Below are positions 34,467 to 44,210 of a stretch of DNA of 64,000 nt, piece after piece; position 1 is the stretch's first letter, and each line of letters opens with the position of its first letter. Location of the stretch: contig NZXX01000001.1 of the NCBI GenBank assembly GCA_002702065.1, positions 2,294,001-2,358,000 of the forward strand, read 5' to 3'. The position numbers and the translations under genes are program-made. The notes below the pieces were generated by a model. It worked only from the letters and a program-made list of their open reading frames with translations. It did not search any database and was not told the origin of the DNA. This stretch comes from Anaerolineaceae bacterium (GTDB lineage Bacteria; Chloroflexota; Anaerolineae; Aggregatilineales; Phototrophicaceae).

Positions 34467-34755
34467 ATGCACCGAATTTATTATTCTACATCTTGTTTTT
34501 TGAGTAAAGATACATCTTAGGTTCGCTTCAAAATGTTTTGCTTGGACAGGCTGACTTGCTCAGCACGCCGAACGGTCAGTTCGAACATCGTCTCAGCATT
34601 CCTCCCCTACCCGTGTTCGTCTGACAAATCAAGCAGTCAGGTTATTGCACACCTACCGCAGCCCAGTAATTGTTTTGCCAGTGTCCATCTGTTTCAACAG
34701 CACCCCAGGGGATACGGCATAACCCACCTGCTACTGCAAACGGCTTTCAAGTTGG

Positions 34756-34769
34756 CAAATACGTATTTG
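34756..34769. repeat. 14-bp perfect palindrome before the first ABC gene
   Basis: CAAATACGTATTTG, fully self-complementary, 41 nt before the ATG at 34811. It may be a protein-binding site. Confidence 0.45.
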
Positions 34770-34810
34770 ACGCAGCGTTGTAAATAGATTTTCATTTGAA
34801 AGAAAAAGCG

Positions 34811-35830
34811 ATGCTTGAAAAGCACAGCAATGATGCCTCTCCCATTCTGGAAATCAGGAATCTAAAGACGCATTTCTTTCTGGAAGACCACGTCTTGCGG
34901 GCGCTTGACGGTGTGAACTTAACGCTCGCGCGCAAAAGCACACTTGGTTTGGTTGGCGAAAGTGGCTGCGGCAAGAGTGTGATGGCGATGTCCGTCATGC
35001 GGCTGATTCAGTCGCCCCCCGGCAAGATCGTCGAAGGCGAAATTAATCTGCATCGCAAGTCGACCGGTGAAGTCATCGACATCGCCAAAATAGACCCGCT
35101 TGGCCCAATCATGCGCGACATTCGCGGTGGCGAAATCGCCATCGTATTTCAGGAACCGATGATGTCGCTCAATCCCCTCTACACCATCGGCAATCAGATT
35201 GCCGAAGTCGTCGAAATCCATCAAAAGGTGGGGCACAAACAGGCGTTGGACCGGGCTTATGAAATGCTGACCAAAGTACAGATCAGCGCCCCCAAGCAGC
35301 GCCTTCACGAGTATCCGCATCAGCTTAGTGGTGGGATGCGCCAGCGCGTCATGATTGCGCTGGCACTGTCCTGCAACCCCTCCATACTCATCGCAGACGA
35401 GCCAACTACGGCCCTTGATGTAACCGTTCAGTCGCAGATTCTGGACCTGATGAATGAACTACAGTCCGATTTTGATACCTCTATCATCATCATCACACAT
35501 AACCTGGGCGTGGTTTCGCAAATGGCGGATCATGTAGCGGTCATGTATCTGGGCAAGATCGTCGAGTTTGCCGAAACACGTGAACTGTTCCATAACCCTT
35601 TGCATCCCTATACCGAGGGTCTACTCAATTCTGTTCCGGTGCTGGGGCGCAAGGCAAAAGCCCTGGTGCCGATCAAAGGGATGGTTCCCACCCCTACAGA
35701 CGTGATCCCAGGTTGTGCATTTGCCCCGCGCTGTCCTCACGCGATGGCGATCTGTCATGAACAACAACCCCCATTACGTGAAGTGCATCCCGGACATCAG
35801 ACTGCGTGCTGGTTGTACGAAGATGCATAA
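34811..35830 (+). CDS. Opp/Dpp-type ABC transporter ATP-binding protein (OppD-like)
   Basis: 339 residues of a cytosolic ATPase that powers import of peptides or oligosaccharides. Walker A is [13 protein letters not shown], the signature is [15 protein letters not shown], Walker B is [12 protein letters not shown], and the H-loop follows in ITHNLG. The C-terminal oligopeptide/dipeptide-type region has [16 protein letters not shown], whose Cys residues may bind Fe-S or metal. I start at ATG 34811. The ribosome site is weak. It is the first gene of an operon running to at least 43187. Confidence 0.9.
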   Translation: MLEKHSNDASPILEIRNLKTHFFLEDHVLRALDGVNLTLARKSTLGLVGESGCGKSVMAMSVMRLIQSPPGKIVEGEINLHRKSTGEVIDIAKIDPLGPIMRDIRGGEIAIVFQEPMMSLNPLYTIGNQIAEVVEIHQKVGHKQALDRAYEMLTKVQISAPKQRLHEYPHQLSGGMRQRVMIALALSCNPSILIADEPTTALDVTVQSQILDLMNELQSDFDTSIIIITHNLGVVSQMADHVAVMYLGKIVEFAETRELFHNPLHPYTEGLLNSVPVLGRKAKALVPIKGMVPTPTDVIPGCAFAPRCPHAMAICHEQQPPLREVHPGHQTACWLYEDA

Positions 35831-35843
35831 CACAACGGACTGA

Positions 35844-35866
35844 CAGGGCCGCGGTATTCTGCCCTG
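35844..35866 (+). repeat. Hairpin between the ATPase and binding-protein genes
   Basis: CAGGGC (35844-35849), 11 nt, GCCCTG (35861-35866), without a T run. It could separate transcript segments, so that the highly needed binding protein is stabilised apart from the ATPase. Confidence 0.35.
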
Positions 35867-35881
35867 ATGGCGACGAAGGAG

Positions 35882-35959
35882 GTGAGGCATATTCAGATAA
35901 CACTTGCAGCAGAACTAAAACGTTATACCCAAAGAATTCGATTTTTTGAACAGATCTAG
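35882..35959 (+). CDS. Possible 25-residue leader peptide before the binding-protein gene
   Basis: A perfect Shine-Dalgarno string AAGGAGGTGA (35876-35885) overlaps a GTG-initiated frame ending at a TAG 11 nt before the next ATG. The peptide would be basic and helical. Overlap of the ribosome site with the start codon argues against efficient translation from this GTG; a downstream ATT would have better spacing. It may be a relic, or a ribosome standby site. Confidence 0.2.
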   Translation: MRHIQITLAAELKRYTQRIRFFEQI

Positions 35960-35970
35960 GAGGAGTCACA

Positions 35971-38079
35971 ATGAAGCTCCGTCAAAAAAACTGGCGCACT
36001 GTCTTACTGCTTGGCAGTATGCTGATGCTGCTGGTGGTGGCCGGACTGGGTTCCGTCACCGCACAGGATTCTGTTGCGCCGCCTATTCCTTACCCTGAAC
36101 CACCTGAGCTTGGCCTTGGTGGTGGCGAAGTCAACCGGATGGCTATTGATCAGATTGTCACCTACCAGGCTCTGCCAGAATATCATCAGCCTGAATGGAT
36201 GGATGAGCTGGTGGCGTCCGGTGAACTGCCACCCGTCGAAGAGCGTCTGCCCAGAGAACCTCAGGTTTATATGGCCGAGGCCATGCAGGACGGTATCGGG
36301 GTTTATGGCGATCTGTGGCGCGGGTTTTCTGCCTGCCCAACAGCCGGTTACAACGATATGGCCGGGACAACTATGGGTTGGTTTGGCATTGAGTCCTACA
36401 CATCGCGTTACCAGGGCCTGATCAAGACCGGCCCGCTGTTCCGTGCAGATCAGGACATCGAGCCATTCCCGAATCTCGCCATGAGATGGGAATGGTCCGA
36501 AGATGGCAAGCAGCTCACGATGCACCTGATCGAAGAAGCAAAATGGTCAGACGGTCATCCATTCACTGCTGACGATGTCATGTTCACCTGGGAAGGCTAT
36601 GTCCTTGACCCGAACGTGAACGCGCCGCGCAAGATCGATTCGTGGACATGGAACGACGAAGAAGCCACCCTGGAAAAGGTCGACGATTACACCATTATGT
36701 TCACGTTCCCGGTCGAGCGACCGCTGGACATGTGGTACCTGCTGGCCGAAGATGTTTTCCACGTCATGCCTGCCCACCAGTTGCAACAGTATCATCCGAA
36801 GTGGAGCGAGGCTGATCCGGCGCCGACATATGTCGATTTTGCCAACGCGCTCGACCCGCAGGCGCTGCCGCTGGTGACCATGGGGCCATGGGCTATCACC
36901 GAGTACCAGACTGATGAACTGATGATTATGCGGCGGAACCCGTACTATTGGAAAGTCGATGAAGCCGGTAATCAACTGCCCTACATGGATGAAGTGCAGT
37001 ATCGCAAAGGCCCAACCGGTATCGGGCGTGATCTGTGCACCATCGCAGGCGATTGTGACCACATGAATCTGGAAAATCCAAGCACCTTTGTCGAAGCCAT
37101 GACACAGGCGCAGGAAGACGATGCCCCATTTGAAGTAACCTGGGGACCAGAGACGTTGGGCTACTTCATTGCGTTCAACTACTCGCTGCAACTGGGTGTC
37201 GAGGGTGAACGTGATCAGGCTGTGCGCGAGCTGTTCCGCGATGTCCGTTTCCGTAAGGCCCTTAGCTACGCCGCCGACCGCGAAGGTATTGCTCAATCGG
37301 TCATGCGCGGGCCGTTCCTGCGCGGCTGGGCTGGTGGTCTGTATCCGGGATCGCCCGAATTTAGCCGTGACTCTGTGGTTTACTACCCCTTCGATATGGC
37401 TTCAGCCAATGCCTTGCTCGACGAGATCGGCCTGATTGACACCAATGGTGATGGCGTCCGCGAATGGACCGAAGGCCCGATGGCAGGTGAGCCAGTGGTC
37501 ATTCAACTGACCTCTACTCAGGATCAGGCGGAATCGCAGAGTATCGCCGAAGCGCTGGTCAACCAGTGGGGCGAGATTGGTCTTCAGATCAACGCGCGCC
37601 TTGTCGACAGTGCCACTCGCTCGTCCGTCGAAGAAGCTGGCACGTGGGATATGCACGTACTGCGCGGTCCACAGGAATTCGCGCTGCCATTCAAGAATGT
37701 GACCGGCCTTGCACCAATCGCCGACAACCATCCTTATCACCGTGTCGCGCCGGGTCAGGAACGCGAGTTGATGGATTTCGAACAGCAACTTATCGACATC
37801 GTGACCGAGTACCGTTCGACCTTTGATACCGAAGGACGTCAGGCGCTGATGGCTGAGTACAATCAGATCTTCACCGAAAACGTCTACAATCTCGGCGTCT
37901 TTGTCGGGCGCTACGGGCTCGGCCTTGCCACGCGTTCGATGAACGTACCGGATGGTACGCCCGTGTTCATGTATCAGTGGGTCGAAGATGCAATTCTGCT
38001 GGACACCATCTGGACACCAGAGGATCAGCAGCTGCCGCAGAATCGTCCCAACACCATCCCGGTGTACGACGAAATGTAG
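35971..38079 (+). CDS. Family-5 substrate-binding protein of the ABC transporter
   Basis: 702 residues with an ordinary Sec signal peptide (KNWRTVLLLGSMLMLLVVAGLG) and cleavage near an Ala-Gln. AGGAGGAG lies 6-8 nt upstream of the ATG. The mature part is SBP_bac_5: GVYGDLWRGFSAC, MHLIEEAKWSDGHPFTADDVMFTW, FRKALSYAADREGIAQ. It is related to the Tat-exported protein at 31232 through the shared ERLPREPQV-like and YG-x-L/T-WR elements. Peptides or oligosaccharides are possible ligands. It sits between the OppD-like and OppB-like genes. Confidence 0.9.
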   Translation: MKLRQKNWRTVLLLGSMLMLLVVAGLGSVTAQDSVAPPIPYPEPPELGLGGGEVNRMAIDQIVTYQALPEYHQPEWMDELVASGELPPVEERLPREPQVYMAEAMQDGIGVYGDLWRGFSACPTAGYNDMAGTTMGWFGIESYTSRYQGLIKTGPLFRADQDIEPFPNLAMRWEWSEDGKQLTMHLIEEAKWSDGHPFTADDVMFTWEGYVLDPNVNAPRKIDSWTWNDEEATLEKVDDYTIMFTFPVERPLDMWYLLAEDVFHVMPAHQLQQYHPKWSEADPAPTYVDFANALDPQALPLVTMGPWAITEYQTDELMIMRRNPYYWKVDEAGNQLPYMDEVQYRKGPTGIGRDLCTIAGDCDHMNLENPSTFVEAMTQAQEDDAPFEVTWGPETLGYFIAFNYSLQLGVEGERDQAVRELFRDVRFRKALSYAADREGIAQSVMRGPFLRGWAGGLYPGSPEFSRDSVVYYPFDMASANALLDEIGLIDTNGDGVREWTEGPMAGEPVVIQLTSTQDQAESQSIAEALVNQWGEIGLQINARLVDSATRSSVEEAGTWDMHVLRGPQEFALPFKNVTGLAPIADNHPYHRVAPGQERELMDFEQQLIDIVTEYRSTFDTEGRQALMAEYNQIFTENVYNLGVFVGRYGLGLATRSMNVPDGTPVFMYQWVEDAILLDTIWTPEDQQLPQNRPNTIPVYDEM

Positions 38080-38086
38080 GTCCTAT

Positions 38087-38113
38087 TGGGATGGAGGGCC
38101 ACCCTCCATCCCA
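38087..38113 (+). repeat. Strong hairpin between binding-protein and permease genes
   Basis: TGGGATGGAGGG (38087-38098), loop CCA, CCCTCCATCCCA (38102-38113): a 12-bp perfect stem starting 7 nt after the binding-protein stop. No T run follows. Such hairpins after binding-protein genes (as at malE-malF) stabilise the upstream mRNA and lower downstream expression. Confidence 0.65.
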
Positions 38114-38189
38114 TCACTTCGTAAATTTATTTTCTGAAGTAAGGTCATACTGCCGCGTCGTCAGGGCCTGGCGGGACAGCGGAGGTGAG

Positions 38190-39185
38190 ATGCTCAATTA
38201 TATTATTCGCCGCTTGATTATTGGTGTTTTTTTGCTCATCGGAATCGGTGTTGTTTCGTTTATTGTCATCAAGTTGCCCCCCGGCGACTTTGCCAGCCGC
38301 TACCGGCAGTTCCTGCTGGATCGCGGTACGCCCTACGAGGAAGCCGAGCGCGCTGCCCAACTTGTGCGGGAACAATATGACCTCGACAGACCTGTCGGCG
38401 AACAATTCGTGCTGTGGATCAAGGGGATGGTAACCGAGGGCAAGTTTGGCTACTCGTTTGCCTATCGCAAGGATGTCGGCGAGTTAATCGCCGAGCGCCT
38501 GCCCAAAACGCTGCTGATTGCGGTGCTGGCCCATACGATTTCGACGGTCGTAGGCGTCGGCCTGGGTATTTTTGTCGCACCCAGAAAGTATGGCATCTGG
38601 GACAACATCTCGGCGATATTTGCCTTCCTGTTCACCTCCGTGCCGCGCTTTTCACTGGCGATCATATTTTTATATGTTCTGGTCATCGAGCTGGATCAAC
38701 CCAGCATCGGCAATTTTTATTCGCCGCAATATGTGTTCGCACCCTGGAGTCTGGCAAAAGTACTGGACATGTTCAGCCATATTTGGCCCGTGCTGGTGAT
38801 TGCCGGGCTGGGTGGTGTGGCCTATAACATGCGCGTGATGCGCGGCAACCTGCTGGATGTGTTGAGCGCACAGTATGTACAGACAGCGCGCTCCAAAGGC
38901 CTGCGCGAAAGAATCGTAATCGTGCGCCACGCGGTGCCCAATGCACTTCATACGATTGTCGCCTACCAGGGTACGGTGCTGCCTTACATGGTGGCTGGCG
39001 AGCTGGAGGTGGCAGTTGTTCTGGGGCTGCCAACGCTTGGGCCGCTGTTCTACGACTCGCTGGTCAATCAGGACATTTACATTTCCGGGTCATTACTCCT
39101 TATTTACGGTGCTTTGATCTTGATAGGCAGTCTGCTGGCCGACATCCTGTTGTCTGTTCTGGATCCACGTATCCGTTATACGTAA
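38190..39185 (+). CDS. ABC transporter permease (OppB/DppB type)
   Basis: 331 residues with about six membrane helices. The first is MLNYIIRRLIIGVFLLIGIGV. After a long external loop (PPGDFASRYRQFLLDRG) comes the transmembrane core and the EAA loop near AQYVQTARSKGLRERIVIVRH, where the ATPase docks. I start at 38190 because GGAGG lies 4 nt upstream. Upstream in-frame codons run through the hairpin and are not used. Confidence 0.93.
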   Translation: MLNYIIRRLIIGVFLLIGIGVVSFIVIKLPPGDFASRYRQFLLDRGTPYEEAERAAQLVREQYDLDRPVGEQFVLWIKGMVTEGKFGYSFAYRKDVGELIAERLPKTLLIAVLAHTISTVVGVGLGIFVAPRKYGIWDNISAIFAFLFTSVPRFSLAIIFLYVLVIELDQPSIGNFYSPQYVFAPWSLAKVLDMFSHIWPVLVIAGLGGVAYNMRVMRGNLLDVLSAQYVQTARSKGLRERIVIVRHAVPNALHTIVAYQGTVLPYMVAGELEVAVVLGLPTLGPLFYDSLVNQDIYISGSLLLIYGALILIGSLLADILLSVLDPRIRYT

Positions 39186-39202
39186 TGTAGGGAGCAAAGA
39201 AT

Positions 39203-40381
39203 ATGACGGACGAACTATCAAACCAAACACCATTCGATCCGGGTGCCTATGCACCAACAGATGTGGCCTCCCTCAGCGAAACAGCCAGTGGCGGGCACGA
39301 AAGTGAGAGCTATTTTCATCTGGTGTGGCGACGCTTCCGCCGCAGCCGGGTTTCCATTATCGGCGGATTCATGGTCGCAACACTTTTTATGCTGGCCATT
39401 TTTGCCGATTTCCTCAGCCCCACACCGCTCAACAAAATCGACCTGCAAAACGCATTTGTGCCGCCGCAGCGTATTCATTTCTTTAATGATGAAAACGGCA
39501 ATTTTCATCTGGGCCCCTTTGTCTATAACTATTCCTACGAACTGGACCCGACCACATTTCAGGTCCATTGGGTAGAAGACACCAGCAAAGCCTACCCAAT
39601 TCACTTTTTTGTCCAGGGTTCAGAATACAAACTGCTGGGGTTAATCCCGATGAATTTGCATCTGTATGGGGTGGAGGAAGGCGGCAGCATCTATATTTTG
39701 GGTACGGACAAGCTGGGGCGCGATCTGTGGGGCAAAGCGTGCGAGGCTGGCCGAATCTCACTCAGCATGGGCGTCATCGGCACGCTGATCAGCATTATCT
39801 TCGGTTCGGTGCTTGGCGTTGCATCCGGTTATTACGGCGGCTGGGTCGACAATGCCTTGCAGCGATTTACCGAATTTGTAGCAGCGTTCCCTGGCCTGCC
39901 ATTGTGGATGGCCTTGGCAGCACTCGTCCCCAAAACCGCCGACTCATTTACTGTGTTTGTCATCATGGCATGCATTTTTGCGCTGCTGTCGTGGACTGTT
40001 CTGGCACGCGAAGTGCGGGCCAAGGTACTCTCGCTGCGCGCAACGGATTTTATTCTGGCGGCCAAGGAAATGGGCGCGTCAGATCGGCGGATTATTTTCC
40101 GGCATTTGTACCCCAATGTCCTCAGCCATGTCATTGTCATCCTCACGCTGTCGATTCCCGGTGTCATCCTGGCGGAGTCATTTCTAAGTTTTCTGGGCAT
40201 TGGCATCGCTGAACCCCTGATTAGCTGGGGCCTGATGATGCGCAACACGCAGGACATTCAAACACTGGGTCAGCATCCATGGATTCTCGCACCAATTGCA
40301 TTTATCGTCGCAGCCGTATTGGGCTTTAATTTTATGGGCGATGGGCTGCGAGATGCCGCCGATCCTTATGCAGGCAAGTAA
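39203..40381 (+). CDS. ABC transporter permease (OppC/DppC type)
   Basis: 392 residues, longer than the usual 300, because of an insertion after the first helix (about 75-170) that would lie outside the membrane. The C-terminal half has five helices and the EAA loop [22 protein letters not shown]. The end is the family-typical [14 protein letters not shown]. It follows oppB by 17 nt. Its stop codon overlaps the cytochrome start by 1 nt (TAATG). Confidence 0.92.
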   Translation: MTDELSNQTPFDPGAYAPTDVASLSETASGGHESESYFHLVWRRFRRSRVSIIGGFMVATLFMLAIFADFLSPTPLNKIDLQNAFVPPQRIHFFNDENGNFHLGPFVYNYSYELDPTTFQVHWVEDTSKAYPIHFFVQGSEYKLLGLIPMNLHLYGVEEGGSIYILGTDKLGRDLWGKACEAGRISLSMGVIGTLISIIFGSVLGVASGYYGGWVDNALQRFTEFVAAFPGLPLWMALAALVPKTADSFTVFVIMACIFALLSWTVLAREVRAKVLSLRATDFILAAKEMGASDRRIIFRHLYPNVLSHVIVILTLSIPGVILAESFLSFLGIGIAEPLISWGLMMRNTQDIQTLGQHPWILAPIAFIVAAVLGFNFMGDGLRDAADPYAGK

Positions 40382-42156
40382 TGATTGAAGGTTCGATTAT
40401 TCTGATGAACAGGCTTGGATGGTATCTTTTTTCTGTTGTAACCACTGTATTGATTTTATTGATATTTATGGTTGCGACCGTTTTATCCCAGGACAATACA
40501 CAACCCCTGCCCGCAGCAATCTCGGGTGTGGTCATCGATTCTGGCGGCCCGGCAGCCGGTGCCATTGTCCAGATTCAAGGCACGCCCAACACGACCGAAA
40601 CGGCGGCAGATGGAACATTCACCCTCACCGATATTGAAGGGACGGGGCCCCTGGTGATCACGGCCTGGTCCTATGGCCACTATATTGGCTGGACGACATT
40701 CGATCCTGAAACGGCAGCTACGCCGGACGATCTCAGGATCGAGCTGGCTCTGCTGCCGCAGGTGGACAATCACAAATACGACTGGTTCTCTTTCGAGGGG
40801 GTAGATGGTTCGGCAGCCTGTGGTTTGTGTCACCGCGAGTTTGAAGAATGGCAGGCAGACCAGCACTCGCAGTCCGCCGTAAATCACCGGTTCCTGTCCA
40901 TCTACAGTGGCACAGACATCAACGGGGAGATGGGACAGCCGATCCGCTGGGGAAGCGACGGTCAAGCCCTGCCCCCAGACCCTGACCAACCCTATACCGG
41001 GCCGGGTTTCGTGCCGGACAATCCGGGCGGACGCGTAGGCAACTGTACGACCTGTCACATGCCGATGGTCAGTAAACTCCCCACGAATCAGAATTGCAGT
41101 TGGTCCGGCTGCCATACCTCACTAACGATTGAACGAGCAACCGATTATCTGAGCTTCCCCGGTACGCCGATGTCCGCACGCGGTGATGCACTGGAAGGGA
41201 TTAGCTGCGAGTTCTGTCACAGTATCGGCGAGGTGTTCATTGACCCGGAAACCAACCTACCCAGGCCAGATATGCCGGGCATTCTGTCTATGCGCCTGCA
41301 CCGCCCCATGGAGGGTGAAACGCCGGCATTCTTCGGAACGCTGGTCGATGTCAACCGCAAGGACAGTTATCTCCCCCTGCTCTCCGAAAGCGAGTTTTGT
41401 GCCTCCTGCCATTTTGGCGTGTTTGGCGGAGTCATGGGCGTGGGCACGATGACCGGCGGGCTGCCTGTGTACAACTCATATGGCGAATGGCTCGAAAGTC
41501 CGTACAGCGACCCGGACACCGGCCAGACCTGCCAGCAGTGCCACATGCCAGAAGCGGAACAGAACTGGTTTGTGTTTGAAGAACGCGGCGGCCTCGAACG
41601 CGATTACGCCACCCTGCACAATCACACCATGCTGGGCGCAGCGAGCGAGGACCTGCTGCAAAACACCATTGCCATGACCAACCGGGTCGAGCGTACCACC
41701 GGTCAGCTTGAGGTTGAAGTCAGCCTGACGAACGTCGGCGCCGGCCATCATGTCCCAACCGACCAGCCGATGCGATCCATGATTTTGGTGGTCGAAGCGC
41801 TGGATGCAAACGACCAGCCGCTAGCACTCATCGGCGGCCCCCTCAACCCGGACTTTTCGGGTGATTATGCTGGACAACCAGGCAAGACGTTTGCGCTGGT
41901 GCTGCGCGACGAATGGACCGGCGATGTGCCAACTGTAGCGTTCTGGCGGGAGATCTCGCTGGTGGAAGACACGCGCATTCCAGCACTGGCAACAGACACC
42001 ACCCAATATGTTTTCAACGTCCCGGAAGACGAACCAATCACCGTGAATATCCGGCTGCTGTACCGGCGTGCTTTCTATGACCTGATGCAGCAAAAAGGAT
42101 GGGATGACCCGGACATCCTGATGGAATCTGAGACTCTGCACGTACCGGCCAATTAA
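40381..42156 (+). CDS. Six-haem c-type cytochrome encoded inside the ABC operon
   Basis: 591 residues. An N-terminal anchor or signal helix (about 14-35) is followed by a carboxypeptidase-regulatory-like beta-sandwich (about 47-105: [20 protein letters not shown]). The haem region has six motifs: CGLCH (about 147), CTTCH (222), CSWSGCH (239, a CX4CH), CEFCH (276), CASCH (340) and CQQCH (384). The C-terminal third is a beta-rich domain with GAGHHVPTD. It resembles cytochrome c554-type oxidoreductases and should act outside the membrane. One-nt overlaps with oppC-like and oppF-like genes show it is a real operon member. Confidence 0.85.
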   Translation: MIEGSIILMNRLGWYLFSVVTTVLILLIFMVATVLSQDNTQPLPAAISGVVIDSGGPAAGAIVQIQGTPNTTETAADGTFTLTDIEGTGPLVITAWSYGHYIGWTTFDPETAATPDDLRIELALLPQVDNHKYDWFSFEGVDGSAACGLCHREFEEWQADQHSQSAVNHRFLSIYSGTDINGEMGQPIRWGSDGQALPPDPDQPYTGPGFVPDNPGGRVGNCTTCHMPMVSKLPTNQNCSWSGCHTSLTIERATDYLSFPGTPMSARGDALEGISCEFCHSIGEVFIDPETNLPRPDMPGILSMRLHRPMEGETPAFFGTLVDVNRKDSYLPLLSESEFCASCHFGVFGGVMGVGTMTGGLPVYNSYGEWLESPYSDPDTGQTCQQCHMPEAEQNWFVFEERGGLERDYATLHNHTMLGAASEDLLQNTIAMTNRVERTTGQLEVEVSLTNVGAGHHVPTDQPMRSMILVVEALDANDQPLALIGGPLNPDFSGDYAGQPGKTFALVLRDEWTGDVPTVAFWREISLVEDTRIPALATDTTQYVFNVPEDEPITVNIRLLYRRAFYDLMQQKGWDDPDILMESETLHVPAN

Positions 42157-43187
42157 TGGAACTGGATATGATGACTAACAACAACGTTATCCTGGAAGTT
42201 AAAGACCTCAAGCTTCACTTTCCCCTCCATTATGGCATTTTGCAGCGGGTCGTTGGCCACGTCAAAGCAGTGGATGGGGTGAGCTTCAAGCTTAATGATG
42301 GCGAAGTGCTGGGTCTGGTTGGCGAAAGTGGCTGTGGAAAAACCACTGTTGGCCGGACACTTCTGCGACTGTACAACCCCACAGCCGGCGAAATCTGGTA
42401 TCACCGCACGACGGGCGAACGCATCAACCTGGCAGAGTTAAAGCAGAAAGAGATGAAGCGACTGCGACGCGAGTTGCGAATGATCTTTCAGGACCCGTTC
42501 AGTTCGCTCAACCCGCGCCTGACCGTACGCGATATCATCGCCGAACCGCTTGAAATTCATGGTGTCGCACGTGGCCAGAAGGCTGATGAACGGGTGGCTG
42601 AATTGATGCAGAAAGTGGGGCTTAACCCGGCCCTCATGCGCCGTTACCCACATGAATTTTCGGGCGGCCAGCGGCAGCGGATCGGTCTGGCACGTACACT
42701 CTCGCTCAACCCGCGCCTGATCGTCGCGGATGAACCCGTCTCGGCGCTCGACGTTTCGGTTCAGGCGCAGGTGCTTAATCTGTTACAGGAACTTCAGGCT
42801 CAGCTCGGCCTGACTCTCATTTTCATTGCACACGACCTGTCGGTTGTCGAACACATTTCAGACCGCATCGCCGTGATGTATGTAGGCAAAATTGTGGAGA
42901 TGACCGAGACGGATACCCTGCTGCGGCATCCACTCCACCCTTATACCGAAGCCCTGCTGTCTGCCGTGCCACCCGCAGACCCGGATGTACGGGCCGAGCG
43001 CATTCAGTTACAGGGCGAAGTGCCCAGCCCGGCAGCCCCACCCCCAGGCTGTGTCTTTCACCCCCGCTGTCGTTATGCCCAGCAGGTTTGCGCCGAACAA
43101 GTGCCCCAGCTGGAAGAAGTTGAACCCGGCCATTTTGTCAGTTGTCATTTTGCCAGAGAATTGCAGCTAAAGGGTATCCCTGCATGA
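42156..43187 (+). CDS. Opp/Dpp-type ABC transporter ATP-binding protein (OppF-like)
   Basis: The second ATPase of the transporter, 343 residues. Walker A is [15 protein letters not shown], the signature [15 protein letters not shown], Walker [15 protein letters not shown], and the H-loop IAHDLSVV. The C-terminal motif [16 protein letters not shown] is the oligopeptide-type tail. It begins at the TAATG overlap with the cytochrome stop; the ATGs at 42168 and 42171 are possible alternatives. Its end overlaps the next start by 4 nt (ATGA). Confidence 0.92.
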   Translation: MELDMMTNNNVILEVKDLKLHFPLHYGILQRVVGHVKAVDGVSFKLNDGEVLGLVGESGCGKTTVGRTLLRLYNPTAGEIWYHRTTGERINLAELKQKEMKRLRRELRMIFQDPFSSLNPRLTVRDIIAEPLEIHGVARGQKADERVAELMQKVGLNPALMRRYPHEFSGGQRQRIGLARTLSLNPRLIVADEPVSALDVSVQAQVLNLLQELQAQLGLTLIFIAHDLSVVEHISDRIAVMYVGKIVEMTETDTLLRHPLHPYTEALLSAVPPADPDVRAERIQLQGEVPSPAAPPPGCVFHPRCRYAQQVCAEQVPQLEEVEPGHFVSCHFARELQLKGIPA

Positions 43188-43540
43188 GCATGAGCCAATC
43201 GTCCCGGTTTCCGGCTGTTGTGGTCTATCTGTTGCCGTTTATAGGTTGGCTGTACGTGTACCTTTTTCAACGCCACAACCCCTTTGCGCTTTATCATCTC
43301 AAGCAGGCAATTGGCCTGTTCCTGTTCTTGCTAGCCGCTCTCATCGGGTGGGCAGTTATTGCCTGGGTGCTCGCCTGGGTACCTTTGCTGGCGACGCTCA
43401 GTATAGGCCTGTTTATGATGGTTATCCTCGCTTACGCTTTTGGTTGCATAGCCTGGCTCATCGGGTTGGTTCACGCTTACAGATACCAGATGACCCCGCT
43501 GCCGTGGGTGGGGAAATGGGCTGACCAGCTGCGATTGTGA
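43184..43540 (+). CDS. Small membrane protein, DUF4870-like
   Basis: 118 residues with about three hydrophobic helices (about 10-25, 44-68, 70-95). The pattern [34 protein letters not shown] resembles the DUF4870/YidH-type small membrane proteins. It is translated from an ATG that overlaps the ATPase stop codon, so it belongs to the operon. Function is unknown. Confidence 0.75.
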   Translation: MSMSQSSRFPAVVVYLLPFIGWLYVYLFQRHNPFALYHLKQAIGLFLFLLAALIGWAVIAWVLAWVPLLATLSIGLFMMVILAYAFGCIAWLIGLVHAYRYQMTPLPWVGKWADQLRL

Positions 43541-43552
43541 TAGCTGCCGCCG

Positions 43553-44203
43553 ATGCGCAATTTTTGGCTCTGGATGGCAGTGTTTGCAACGTCGTTTTTT
43601 ACGGTCGTGATAAACGCCATTCGCATACAGCCTTACACCAATCGGGTAATGCTGGCACTGCTGCGGGATGAATGTAACCCACCGTGCTTTATGGGCATTC
43701 ATCCGGGTAGCACTCGAATGCGTGATGCCTATTTCAAGCTCATCGATCATGAATGGGTTGCAAATCAGGCTGATGATTTTCCATCTCTGATCCGGGAAGC
43801 ATCGCACATCGGTGCCTGGGTACCCAGAACCGTGGTGGACTGGGTTTGGGATGAACCGAGCCCCAGCTGGATTGACCAGCAGCAGCCCGGGTTTATCATC
43901 GTTGAGGATCAGACCGTGCGCAGTCTGGGCATCGCAACACACCTCTTGATCGGGGAGTTTTACCTCGCCTTCGGAAAGCCGGACATGTGGCAGGTTCAAG
44001 CTGTAGACCGTTCGCCGAACCGGCAGTTCGAATGGACAGGATGGTATTTTAACCAAGGCATAGCAATTATCGCCCAGGGCACCTGCCCTGCCCGCTCCTA
44101 TTTCGCGCGACCCGTGCAGATACGGTTTCACCCCACAGCGGAAATCACCACGATTCCGGAATCACTCGACCAGCCTTCGTCGCAGTTGGAGGCAGCGTGT
44201 TGA
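43553..44203 (+). CDS. Hypothetical single-helix protein
   Basis: 216 residues, with one N-terminal hydrophobic helix (about 5-22) that is an anchor or uncleaved signal. The remainder is soluble with a Cys-containing motif LLRDECNPPCFMGIHPGST, in which the Cys pair could be disulphide-bonded outside the cell. No family is recognised. It lies 12 nt after the DUF4870-like gene and is the last gene of the run, convergent with the VWA cluster. Confidence 0.65.
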   Translation: MRNFWLWMAVFATSFFTVVINAIRIQPYTNRVMLALLRDECNPPCFMGIHPGSTRMRDAYFKLIDHEWVANQADDFPSLIREASHIGAWVPRTVVDWVWDEPSPSWIDQQQPGFIIVEDQTVRSLGIATHLLIGEFYLAFGKPDMWQVQAVDRSPNRQFEWTGWYFNQGIAIIAQGTCPARSYFARPVQIRFHPTAEITTIPESLDQPSSQLEAAC

Positions 44204-44210
44204 CAACTGG

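Larger units (their letters stand above)
34378..34810. other. Long divergent intergenic region with regulatory elements
   Basis: 433 nt without a convincing gene. It holds an inverted repeat near the regulator's start (34394-34407), a sigma-70 promoter (34438-34466) and a 14-bp palindrome (34756-34769). Between these lies a roughly 290-nt stretch in which no conserved RNA motif is evident by eye. Confidence 0.6.
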
